From Zizania palustris (lineage: Eukaryota; Streptophyta; Magnoliopsida; Poales; Poaceae): DNA of 64,000 nt. How positions within the stretch are numbered: the first letter of the stretch is position 1; each line of letters starts with the position of its first letter. Of the stretch, positions 1-10,494 are shown piece after piece. Where the stretch lies: NCBI GenBank assembly GCA_019279435.1, contig JAAALK010000288.1, positions 52,457,742 through 52,521,741 on the forward strand. Direction: 5' to 3'. Under the pieces are notes generated by a model that was given only the letters and a program-made list of their open reading frames with translations, was not told the origin of the DNA and did not search any database. Position numbers and translations under genes: made by a program.

Positions 1-2100
1 GTTCCTGAATTTTATAACTTGATATAAGTATTTTTCCTAAGGTGTTTTTATTTTCCCCTTTTTAGAGTTGAAGTAAAAAGGTATAAAATAGCCTTAATGT
101 TTTTATGGTATTAAAAATAGTGAAATTAAGTTATTATGTCTTCTGAAGTTGTTATATAAGTTTTTAGGATATTTTCATAAAGTGTGGACTTTTTATTATA
201 TGAATTAACTAAATATCCTAAAAGGGCTTTTGCAATATTATTTAATAGAATAAAGTGGGCAAAGTGAACATGCTATTATTATTGCATTAAAACAGTGGAA
301 TAAAGTCATTAAGTCCTCTGAATTTAATATATAAATTATTAAAGGTTTTTCTGAATTATTTAAATGAAGTATTAATTAAATCCTAAAGGGGACTTTTCTT
401 TATATTTTAATAAGAATATTTTGTGCCAACTAAACATATTGTTTTTATTGCATAAAAGTGTAGATGATAAAAAGACAAATTTTCCAAAATTGAAATGGTC
501 AAATTTGGAGTTAATTTTAGCAAGATATGAATTTTGGAAGTTTAACCTATTTTTCTGAATTTTTATTTAAACCAGAAACAGGCGTGGGTCCACGGTGAGT
601 CAGGTCAACCATCGGATCCAGATCGATCGGTCGGTGGCTGTGCGGGGGCATTTAAGTGAGATCCAACGGTCGGTGGCGGTCGGTACCCCTTTGACTGAGT
701 GGACGGCCCAGATAGAACCCGGGTGGGTTTTAATCATATCCGTCCATTTCAGATCGGAGGGTACAGAGCCCGTACGGCACGCGCGTGGCACGGGGGAAGC
801 CGAGGGCTTCGTCCCCAACGCCGGCGGAGCGACGGCGAGCGGCGAACGGCGGTAACGGTGGCCCATGACCCTAGGCGACGGCGAAAATGGAAAGGGGGAA
901 GGGAGGGGAGTGCATCCGTACTGGAGGTGGCGATGGCGATGGACTGGTGGCGACCGGCGGCGAGGAGAAAGCGGCGAAGCTTTCGGGTCCGATGATGGTG
1001 AGACGCTCCGGTGGTGGTCCGGCCGGACGGAGGTGGGGCCGGGGACGGGGAGGTGACACCGGTCTTTCTGGTGTCGTCGGCGGGGGTGGTGGTGGACCGA
1101 GGCGCCGGCGAAGGCTTGCCGGAGCCGGATCAGGGGAAATACCCGAAAGAATGAGGTGGCGGCTTGGGTTGGGGAGGGCTCGAGAGGTTGAGGTGTGGGT
1201 GAGATGCGGAGGGGCGGTGGCCTTTTATAGGGGTCACCGGCGGCAAGGAGCGGCAGGTGATCGAGGAAAACCGAGGGGGTTCCAAAATTGAGCCGGCGAG
1301 CTTTCCATAACTCGGCTTCTAGCCATCCGGGAGGGGAAACGCGTTAGCTTTGGGGGAAAGAGATCATCGGTGAGAGGGGAAGGGGATCCCGGGCTTAATT
1401 TTGTGAATCCGGGCGGCCGGCGGTGGGATCGGGCAAGGGGGTCGCCGGCTAAGAATGGAAGGGGAGATATCCCCTTCCAACGAAGAAGAAGGGCCTCACA
1501 GGTGGCCCCAACCTGTCAGCGGCTGGGCGAAACCAATCTGCGCCGATAGGCGGGCCACCATTGCCAGAGACCGAAGGAGGGGAGGGGTGGCTGACGGGTG
1601 GGGCCGGCCAGGCGGGGTGCGGAGGAGAGAGGTGTGCCGACAAGGCGGGCCCGGGTTGTAAGCGGCTGAGCGCGCGTGAGAGAGGAGCTGACGGATGGGG
1701 CCAGCTGATGCGAGTGGCGAGAGAGGGAGCGAAGGGACGCGCCGACAGGCGGGTCCCACTTGGCGGTGGCCTGGCACTGGACAGGGCCGGGACTAGGGAG
1801 CTTTGGGGGTTGCGGCCCAACAAGAAATTAAATGCATTTTTCTATTTAAATTAATTCCAGAAAATCTATTATTTGTTTAAGGTTTGAAACACTGTTGTTA
1901 AAATCTTGTAAAAATTCTCAAAAATATTTCTTGGCCTCTAGATTCCCTCATCAATTTTCTAGCTTCAAATTTGAAATATTTCCCCCAGTTTTTCTTTAAT
2001 AGGGTACTTTTAGCATTTTTCTTTAATTAAATAAATTCTTTTATTCCAGAAAATTTATTTTCCTCATTTTTATTTTATTTTTAATTCTAGGGCTGTTACA
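1..2100 (-). repeat. TRG 3' LTR, cut by the window start
   Basis: This matches 6113-8250 base for base over long stretches. It ends ...GGGCTGTTACA at 2100, which on the minus strand is the LTR start TGTAACAGCC. By eye the copies differ by a few percent, plus a block of roughly 40-55 bp present near 6718-6772 and absent near 600. A minus-strand TATAAAAG lies at 1222-1229. The GC-rich middle holds several short open frames on both strands that I do not regard as genes. Confidence 0.85.
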
Positions 2101-2115
2101 ATCCTATCCCCCTTA
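2101..2115 (-). other. TRG polypurine tract
   Basis: Read on the minus strand, a purine run (aagggggatagga) sits directly against the 3' LTR start. This is the expected plus-strand primer for reverse transcription of a minus-oriented element. Confidence 0.75.
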
Positions 2116-2173
2116 CAAAGAATCTCGTCCTCGAGATTTGAAGCGAACCTCGGGGAAACTAGGGGACGGGGCT

Positions 2174-3418
2174 CTACGGGTGCTCTGAATTAGGAGAAGA
2201 TGTTACATCAGAAATAGGCAAAGTGACCTCCAAATCCGGGTTGGTTGAGACCAAATTGGGAGAGTCTTCGGTCGTACCTTGGTCTTCTTGGGTGGAGATG
2301 TGATGAACTTGGGCACATCCCATCGGGTTTGGAACGGAAGATGAGGCCTGCTTGGGGTAGGGGCACATGTTGGAGAAGTGGCCTTCTTGGCGACAGTTGA
2401 ATCATATAATTGGGTTGTCGTGCCTGTCTCTCTTGTATCCGACAGCTTGCACGGGAGCTCTTCTGGCTGGTGGTGCTTGGGGTGGGATGCCTGAGCTTGG
2501 TCCTCCAAGGGTGGTCCGTGGCTCGACCGGGGTTGGGGCTTGAGGCAGATTCACCGAGCATGGCTTTGACACCATTACTTGTTGTTGACGGTAGGCAATC
2601 ATCCTTCGCTTCTTCAAGTCCACCTTGTTTTGTTCGGTTTCCTGAATGATGGCTTTGTTCACCAACTTCTGAAAATTGGTGAAGTCCCCGGAGACCAACT
2701 GAAGGGAGAGCTCGTCCTTCAGTTCCTGAAGAAACTTATCTTGGCGGGCGGCGTCCGTGCGTACTTCCTCCGGTGCATAACGGGCCAACCGGTTCAATTC
2801 GTGCAGGTACTCTGTAATGGTCCTACTTCCTTGATGCAGGTCCCAGAATTCCTGCTGCTTTTGTGCAACCACGCCACCTGGAATGTGGGCGGCCCGAAAA
2901 GCAGTGGTGAACTCAGCCCATGAAATTTCATGGCCCTCAGGCTGAGTCTCACGGAAATTGTCCCACCACTCTACGGCAGGTCCTTGGAGCTGGTGAGCAG
3001 CGAATGCCACTCGCTCCTGCTCAGAACAGGGCAGAAGGTCTAGCTTCTTGCCAATGGTCCTAAGACAGTCTCCTGCCTCCATTGGATTGGTGGTGCAGGA
3101 GAAAGTTGGGGGCCGGACACGCAGAAACTCTGAGAGTTGAGAGACTGGTGCCAGAGCATGGACGGCGGGGCGGAGAGGAGGCTCGGGCTAATGTTGAGGG
3201 AGATGAAACAACTGTGCCTGCTGCTCTTGCATCTGGTTTTGCTGTTGTTGCATCTGAGCAAGCAGAGAGGTAATCAGTTGGTTTTGGTTTGCCATCACCT
3301 CCGCTAGTGTGGGGTGATTGGCAACGGGGGCCTGCCGTTGGCCAGTTCCTCCCCACTGAGGCAAGTTGCCCGAGGTGTTTCCATCACGCGGGGATTCAGA
3401 TCCTTGGTCGTTGGCCAT
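2174..3418 (-). pseudogene. gag: Gag of TRG, two in-frame stops
   Basis: One reading frame runs from ATG 3418 to the stop at 2174 and is broken by TAG at 3188-3190 and TGA at 2399-2401. The N-terminal part is a Gln/Met-rich helix. The middle is the plant retrotransposon Gag core (the AAHQLQGPAVEWWDNF stretch and the LHELNRLARYAPEE helix). The C-terminal part holds a CCHC zinc knuckle (C-RQEG-H-FSNM-C) whose first cysteine codon is replaced by the TGA. The product would form the virus-like particle and bind RNA. The frame ends about 60 bp before the polypurine tract, leaving no room for pol. The Gag identification is firm; the family name is inferred from layout. Confidence 0.85.
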
Positions 3419-3809
3419 CCTGAAGTTGAAGGGTTCAGAAAGAATGTGCCAAAATTTAAGGGGAACTGATATTGATTTTATTGCTCACAAGGAATATTAG
3501 ACCTAGATGCTTACATCTTTTATTTTAATCTCTTATTTAAAGTTTACAGTCATGTCTTATATTCTGACATGAGTGGCACTACAAATAAAACAAACAAAAG
3601 AAACAAACAACCGTAATCTACGTCTAAGGAAGCTCGGGGGATGGCTCGATAACCGGCTCGATGGAGGGGGTTGGTGTAGTGTTGGTGGAGCTGGAGGGTC
3701 CGGTGGGAGGTGCACTGTGGGAAATCCTCTTGTGCTTCATGGTGAGAAACCGAAGCGATTTCCGCTTGCGGGGCGGAAGAGGTGCGACCTCCTCAAGATC
3801 ATTCTTTAG

Positions 3810-4440
3810 TTACTTAAGCTGATGGCGGAGCTGTGCGGTGACGATGGCGCCCTGGCGTAGAAGCTCATTCTGACGCCTCAACTCCTCCACCTCGGTTCTC
3901 AGGTGATGGTTTTGTTGAACCTGGCGATGAAGATCGGCGTTCTCGCGGTTCAGGTTCTCCGACGAGTGGCGGTAGTAGTCAATGGTGTCATGCTGGCAAT
4001 CTGCGTCGAGGACGGCCTCCGTGTGAAGATTGTCCATAGCCTCCAAGAGTCTCACCGTGCGGGCGATGGCGGAGTTGTTATGAGTGAGGGAGCTTACGTA
4101 CATGCTGCGGTGACTCCCCGGTGTGCGCATAGGCATGAAGCGGTAGATGGTGTCGCGGAGCTGGCGGTCGTACACCATTCGAAGCTCGGCAAGGGCCTGA
4201 AGAGTGGCGCTGGCTGGCCACCACGAAGGAAGGTCCTCCGACTCCATGTGTGTAGAAGGGAGGCTGCGTGGGGGAGGGGTGGATGACGACCGTGACCTCG
4301 TAGTGGCTCTCGTTCGCATCGAGAAAGATCGTGTGGAACGCAGGGTCATGGACGAACCCGAGGAAGTCGACGTGCCTGCGAAGCTCGCCGATGAAACCAG
4401 CCTCGTCGCGGAGATTTCCACTCATGGTATGGACCGGCAT
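3810..4440 (-). pseudogene. TRG upstream ORF with coiled coil, frameshifted
   Basis: This frame starts at ATG 4440, about 120 bases downstream of the priming site. It begins MPVHTMSGNLRDEAGFIGEL and is open in one frame to about 4215. It then continues in a second frame to the stop at 3810, so one frameshift lies near 4210. The second part ends in a Leu/Glu/Gln-rich segment (VEELRRQNELLRQG) that looks like a coiled coil. Similar leader frames upstream of gag occur in monocot gypsy-type elements. I do not know the function. Confidence 0.55.
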
Positions 4441-4562
4441 CTACAAAAGAGAGGAAATTTTCGTGAAAACTCCAGAAGATGAGAGGGTAAGTAGTTTTGT
4501 ATGAAAATATGGTTAATATAAATCCTAGGGTCAGGTCTGTTTGGCTTCCTACAGTCAAGTCG

Positions 4563-4574
4563 GCTCTGATACCA
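4563..4574 (-). other. Primer binding site of TRG (initiator Met tRNA type)
   Basis: The minus strand reads TGGTATCAGAGC, complementary to the 3' end of plant initiator methionine tRNA. It lies 3 bases inside the 5' LTR end, which fixes both the LTR boundary (4578) and the element's orientation. Confidence 0.9.
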
Positions 4575-4577
4575 TCT

Positions 4578-7500
4578 TGTCATGCCCCAATTTAATAAAA
4601 TCGGGAATTTATTGAAATTCCATAGAATATCAATAAATACAAGACGTTCGTCACACGACTGCGTACAATACGCCAATCAATCATGGTTCGTAGACCATAT
4701 CAATACAAAGAGTTAAATAAAGAGAAACTAATAAAATAAATCCTCTAGATGAACGTCTTCTTCTAGTCTCGTGCCTTGACTGGGTCGCTACTCCAGACCT
4801 TCACCCTCCTCGTAGTAGACGGCCTCTGGTGGTGTAAGTCAACGGGGTGAGTACAATCGTAGTCAGCAAGCCACCAAATGCAATTATAATGCAAGGTAAT
4901 AACAAGGAAGGTAGTGGCTTACTTTTGCGGAAAAGCACAATTTGTAAAGCAATTAATGCAATCAAGTTATTATTGCAGAAAAGTAAACATGAGTCATGCA
5001 TCATCTTTCATCATCTTCTACCTCGAGGGGTACAGTCAGTCCACCCTCGCTCAATAGTCCTTACATGCCATGAATAACACAAACATTCGCATAAAAGTAA
5101 ACTAACTGCGAGAGGTCACACAACCTTCCCTTGACCGTGGGATCGGCTTTTCGAAAAGATTTATTACTCTGATCAGAGGTGTACCACTGTACCCACATGG
5201 CACTCATTTCCCGCACACCGCAGTGTGTTAAATGACACCTGTCATGAGAAGCTCATGCCAAAACCTTTAGCATGGAACGCACCAATTCGATAACACCCTC
5301 TTATAGGTTTCGTAAGGTTTCCCAGTCACTTCGGGCCACGCCTTACCCCCCCCCCCCCCTTGAGTCACGTTGGTAAAAGTCACCCACAGGCTTGCCCCTT
5401 GTACCCCTCCACTATGGTGTTCCAAGTTGGTACGATCCATACCTCTAGTTAGGACTTACCCACTAGACTTGTGGTTAGTACGGAAATGCTTTGTAACAGA
5501 TCCCGCAGACCGGTCCTTATAGTGCCCCGGGTGCGACCAACCAATGCCCTAGCTTGCACCCGGAACCCACCATACTTATAACATAGCCAACTCCAACTGA
5601 GTCCAGAGACGAGAATAACGGGGAAAAACATATAGTAGAATCCATCTATCTACAACTCATTCTTTTATTCTATTGTAGTTGTGTCGGTACATTGGACACT
5701 ATCTAATATAATATTGTAGAGTGAAAAGGAGTTAAGGCTCAATAAGCATGGCTTGGGTTTGCACACAAGGACGAGGATCTAATAAATATAGTGTAGGGCT
5801 TGATATTTGACTAATGCAATATTATCCTACGAGTTATAGCGGTAATTTATTAAAACATGGGCTCAATGATGATCAAAATGGGGGTTGTGACTTGCCTTGA
5901 TCCGCAAACGGTGAAGGTGGAACCTCGGGGTAAGACTCCGGATCGTCGACGGCGTAGTAGTCTTCTCGATACGGAAAAGTAAACACAACATTCAATAAAC
6001 ATTTCAAAACCAATCACACAAGCATACATGTTTTTGTTGGGTTAAGTAAAGGATATAGGTTTTTAAGTTCTATGAATTCATTACTTAAATATTAAGGTTA
6101 AGTTTTAAAGAGGTTCCTGAATTTTATAACTTGATATAAGTATTTTTCCTAAGGTGTTTTTATTTTCCCCTTTTTAGAGTTGAAGTAAAAAGGTATAAAA
6201 TAGCTTTAATGTTTTTATGGTATTAAAAATAGTGAAATTAAGTTATTATGTCTTCTGAAGTTGTTATATAAGTTTTTAGGATATTTTCATAAAGTGTGGA
6301 CTTTTTATTATATGAATTAACTAAATATCCTAAAAGGGCTTTTGCAATATTATTTAATAGAATAAAGTGGGCAAAGTGAACATGCTATTATTATTGCATT
6401 AAAACAGTGGAATAAAGTCATTAAGTCCTCTGAATTTAATATATAAATTATTAAAGGTTTTTCTGAATTATTTAAATGAAGTATTAATTAAATCCTAAAG
6501 GGGACTTTTCTTTATATTTTAATAAGAATATTTTGTGCCAACTAAACATATTGTTTTTATTGCATAAAAGTGTAGAGGATAAAAAGACAAATTTTCCAGA
6601 ATTGAAATGGTCAAATTTGGAGTTAATTTGAGCAAGATATGAATTTTGGAAGTTTAAACTATTTTTCTAAATTTTTATTTAAACCAGAAACATGTGTGGG
6701 TCCACGGTGATCCAGGTCCACCATGGACCCACGCACTGTGCGTGTGGGTCGATTGGATCTGGACCGTCGGATCCAGATCGATCGGTCGGTGGCTGGGCGG
6801 GGGCGTTTAAGTGAGATCCAACGGTCGGTGGCGGTCGGTACCCCTTTGACTGAGTGGACGGAATAGATTGAACCCGGGTGGGTTTTAATCATAGCCATCC
6901 ATCTCAGATCGCAGGGTACAGAGCCTGTCCAGCACGCGCGCGGCACGGGGGAAGCCGAGGGCTTTGTCCCCAGCGCAGGCGGAGCGACGGCGAGCCGCGA
7001 ACAGCGGTAACGGTGGCCCATGACTCTAGGCGACGGCGAAAATGGAAAGGGGGAAGGGAGGGGAGTGCATTCATACCAGAGGTGGCGACGGCGATGGACT
7101 GGTGGCGACCGGCGGCGAGGAGAAAGCGGTGAAGCTTTCGGGTCCGACGACGGCGAGACGCTCCGGTGGTGGTCGGCCGGACGGAGGTGGGGCCGGGGAC
7201 GGGTAGGTGACGCCGGTCTTTCTGGTGTCGTCGGCGGGGGCGGTGGTGGACCGAGGCACCGGCGAAGGCTTGCTAGAGCCGGATCAGGGGAAATACCCGA
7301 AAGAATGAGGTGGCGGCTCGGGTTGGGGAGGGCTCGAGAGGTTGAGGTGTGGGTGAGATGCGGAGGGGCAGTGGCCTTTTATAGGGGTCACCGACGGCGA
7401 GGAACGGCAGGCAATCGAGGAAAACCGAGGGGGTTCCAAAATTGAGCCAGCGAGCTTTCCATAACTTGGCTTCTAGCCATCTGGGAGGGGAAACACGTTA

Positions 7501-8250
7501 GCTTTGGGGGAAAGAGATCATCAGTGAGAGGGAAAGGGGATCCCAGGGCTTAATTTTGTGAATCCGGGTGGCCGGCGGCGGGATCGGGCAAGGAGGTCGC
7601 CGGCTAAGAATGGAAGGGGAGAGATCCCGTTCCAACAAAGAAGGGCCTCATAGGTGGCCCCCACCTGTCAGCGACCGGGCGAAACCAATCAGCACCGATA
7701 GGCAGGCCACCACTGCTAGAGACCGAAGGAGGGGAGGGGTGGCCGATGGGTGGGGCCGGCCAGGCGGAGTGCGGAGGAGAGAGGTGTGCCGACAAGGTGG
7801 GCCCGGGTTGTAAGCGGCTGAGCGCGCACGAGAGAGGAGCTGACGGATGGGGCCGGCTGACACGACGGTGGGAGAGGGAGGGAAGGGATGCGTCAACAGG
7901 TGGGTCCCACTTGGCGGTGGCCTGGCGCTGGACATGGCCGGGCCTAGGGAGCTTTGGGGGTTGTGGCCCAACAAGAAATTAAATGCATTTTTCTATTTAA
8001 ATTAATTCTAGAAAATCTATTATTTGTTTAAGGTTTGAAACACTGTTGTTAAAATCTTGTAAAAATTCTCAAAAATATTTCTTGGCCTCTAGATTCCCTC
8101 ATAAATTTTCCAACTTCAAATTTGAAATATTTCCCCTTGTTTTGCTTTAATAGGGTACTTTTAGCCTTTTCTTTAATTAAATAAATTCTTTTATTCCAGA
8201 AAATTTATTTTCCTCATTTTTATTTTATTTTTAATTCTAGGGCTGTTACA
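4578..8250 (-). repeat. TRG 5' LTR, about 3.67 kb
   Basis: The LTR runs from TGTAACAGCC (8250) to ...GGGCATGACA (4578) on the minus strand, with TG...CA ends. Its length is unusual and exceeds the interior. It contains a minus-strand TATAAAAG at 7376-7383 and a run of about 15 C near 5345-5360. An AT-rich third (about 6000-6700) is followed by a GC-rich third (about 6700-7980). I see no credible gene inside. Confidence 0.88.
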
Positions 8251-8430
8251 CTTCGGGCTGAAGCCAGCATACGAAGCAGGCCGCTAAAAGGCGCCTGAGG
8301 CTCCGTGTAGGTGGGCCTCCGGCACATCAGGGCATCGATGTGTACCTAGAATTGTATATTTTCGGCCCAAAATTACCAAAATTGATATTTTGACAATTTC
8401 GACCATTATTTCCATTTTTCGCTATCAATA
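8251..8430 (-). repeat. Truncated LTR remnant related to F LTR
   Basis: On the minus strand this reads as a diverged copy of the first 180 bases of the LTR at 51766. It shares the TTGATAGC start, the TTTTGGTAATTT segment and GGGCCGAAAATA, with the terminal TG changed to TA. TRG lies against its left side. Confidence 0.65.
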
Positions 8431-8606
8431 GCAGCACCGCTTCATGGCCGGCGACTACGTGCGCAATTGTGTGGTGCTACAAATATCTATAGTGTTGAGA
8501 TATGTTGCTTTGGTAGGAGGGGAATAGCTGTATAATCGTCAGCGTCTCACAAGTTATCCTCCATCTACATCGATCTCAATGAGAAGATCGGGCCGCCCCT
8601 ATATCA
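8431..8606 (+). repeat. L: 3' end of an LTR
   Basis: The sequence ends in ...CCCTATATCA and is followed after 3 bases by a perfect initiator-Met priming site. It is therefore the right end of a 5' LTR in plus orientation. The left end is missing, replaced by the F-family remnant. Confidence 0.55.
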
Positions 8607-8609
8607 TCT

Positions 8610-8621
8610 TGGTATCAGAGC
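8610..8621 (+). other. Primer binding site of L (initiator Met tRNA type)
   Basis: TGGTATCAGAGC follows the LTR end after 3 bases, the same spacing as in TRG. Confidence 0.8.
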
Positions 8622-9731
8622 ACTGGGTTTACTTGGTGAGCAACATTAATTAATATGTAGTTAGGTTTTTTATTTCTGTCCTATCCAGAAAAGGCCACGA
8701 AAATTATTTGGGTTAGATTTGTTTACATAGCCTAGATTGCATCGGTTCATCTAGTTTTGGTGCTGGTCGTAGTCCTTCTTTGGCGTAACTTTTCTCTAAT
8801 TTTTTCTTAACTGAGTCATAGAGTATAAGAGTCAATCTTGTCTTGCTGTCTTCGTCAGAGTCAAAAGTCTATTTTGAAGGTTTCAATATCTATTTAGTTA
8901 CTGGAAATTTTGTTTTCAGATTATGTTATTTCTGATTGTCTCCCATGCGAGTCCACATAAATCCCTCTTTTTTCGATTGAGAACCATAGAAAGCCAATCT
9001 GCTGTTTAGGAATTTTTTCTTTAACCCACGAGACTAGCATATTAACAACTCCAGGGACTGCTCAATTTGGTTTGACAATTGTTTCCGATTGTTGGCAGTG
9101 CTAAGTTTTACTCCATTTCGAAAATAAAAATTTGAGTTGGCCAAATACAAAAATAGGAGACCAAGAAGTGTTATGTCCGAATTATATCAAAAAATAAAGG
9201 AAGAAAGAAAGAAAAGTGGCCGAAAGTGTGTAATTTTGTTTGTAGTTTCTTATTTGAAGTTCCAACTTCTATCATGTCTATTTCGTTTCACTAGTTGATG
9301 TGAGCAATCATGTGCCCCCATATTTGAGTTATTGCAAGCATCTATCTCTGTGTGTTGCAACATGAGTAGTACTTCGACATTGATTTTAAGCGCATCCCTA
9401 AAGTTACAATCGCCCCATTTATCTCTATGTGTGTGTTTCCAATTGAGTCATGTGTCATACGAACAACACTAGGATTGGTGAATTGGTGTTGTTAGGTCTC
9501 CCAACCAAACTCCACTATATATGTTGGTTTGTTGTGTGATTGGTTTCACCCTTGGTATTCGCTTCATCACATCCGTGCACGTTCTGGCCGTACAAGTCGG
9601 TAAGATACTCTAATTCACTCTAGAACATTAAGAAACATTGTTTTCTTTTAGTTGAGAGAGTTGAGAGTCATATTACATATAACCCAATTTTTTATTCTTG
9701 TTATGTTTATCTATTTTGTGTCTACTAAATA
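8622..9731 (+). other. Untranslated leader of L
   Basis: About 1.1 kb of AT-rich sequence between the priming site and the first plausible start codon. I see no coding frame, RNA gene or tandem repeat here. A long leader of this kind is usual for retroelements. Confidence 0.4.
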
Positions 9732-10097
9732 ATGTCTTACGAGGACGAGTGTATTAATGTTTTACAGAAAAAGGATAATTCTTCACTGGTGCATTGGAAT
9801 AAATATGAATCACTTCGTGATCACTTGAAGGTAAAAATTGACTATGTTGTTAAACCGTTTTCTACTAATTTGTAGAAAGTAAATCTAAAAGTAGATGGTG
9901 CTATTCACATGGTTCAAGAAGTAGAAAGGCAAGTGACAACACTTCAATGTTCTATCACAGACATAACACATGTTGTAGCAACCTTGCAACCGTCGTTTGA
10001 TCATCAACACAACCAGTAATATGTGGATGAATCTGATGATAATGGAGAGACAAGTGTTCTATCACATGGTTCGAATGATGCGGAGATGCTCCGAGGC
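9732..10097 (+). pseudogene. Degenerate gag-like frame of L
   Basis: An ATG at 9732 opens a frame beginning MSYEDECINVLQKKDNSS. In-frame stops fall at 9873-9875 (TAG) and 10017-10019 (TAA). Between and after them the frame reads as a helical, Gln/Val-rich segment and then an acidic stretch (YVDESDDNGE). The sequence changes abruptly to GC-rich DNA of element J near 10098. Position downstream of a priming site suggests the N-terminal part of a Gag. I recognise no domain, so the assignment rests on context. Confidence 0.35.
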
Positions 10098-10399
10098 GGG
10101 CATGTGTCGATGGTCCGGAGGCTGGGAGCCACCTCGAAGCAACTATCGGCGAGCTGGGGGGAGTTGACCGGGCTCGCTGGGCGCCTGTGCGTCTTTGACC
10201 GCAGGGCACTGCTCCCGAGGAGGTGGCCAAGCGTCGCTTGAAACAGTTAATGTTGTGCGCTTGTGAACGGCATCGGGGAGGCGAACCGCCAGGAGCCGGT
10301 GCGCCCCAAATGCGTCGGTTGAGACTTAAATGCGGGCGCCATGCGACCGCCGCGTTCACACGCTGAATCGAACGGAACAGGAACAGGCGACCTCGCGCT

Positions 10400-10405
10400 T
10401 ATATA
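10400..10405 (+). promoter_or_regulatory. TATA box of J antisense gene
   Basis: TATATA in a GC-rich context (CGCGCTTATATACCCGCC), 90 bases before the start codon at 10495. The equivalent genes in K, B and A have TATAAATA about 115-150 bases before their starts. Confidence 0.55.
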
Positions 10406-10494
10406 CCCGCCATCGTGCGGCCTGCTCTTCCCCCTCCACCTTGTCGCATCCGATCTCGCCGCTTTAGACAACACCCATCCTGCTTCCTTGTGAA

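Larger units (their letters stand above)
1..8250 (-). mobile_element. TRG: gag-only LTR retrotransposon with very long LTRs
   Basis: Two direct copies of one sequence (1-2100 and the matching part of 4578-8250) flank a 2.5 kb interior. The order on the minus strand is 5' LTR (8250 to 4578), priming site, an upstream frame, gag, polypurine tract and 3' LTR. There is no protease, reverse transcriptase or integrase between gag and the 3' LTR, so the element is non-autonomous and resembles the gag-only class described in plants. The interior carries stops and a frameshift, so this copy is dead. Its left end lies outside the window. The right flank begins cttcg inside another LTR remnant, so the target duplication cannot be tested. 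Confidence 0.85.

Noticed and set aside
595..1854. Several GC-rich open frames within the TRG LTR (repeated at 6659-7982)
   Set aside because: They overlap on both strands, have low-complexity Gly/Arg or Pro/Ser composition, differ in frame between the two LTR copies and show no domain.
5341..5360. C-run as a possible functional motif
   Set aside because: A homopolymer in an LTR is more likely slippage or a sequencing artefact.
8251..8255. Target duplication of TRG (cttcg)
   Set aside because: The left end of the element is outside the window, so no match can be shown.
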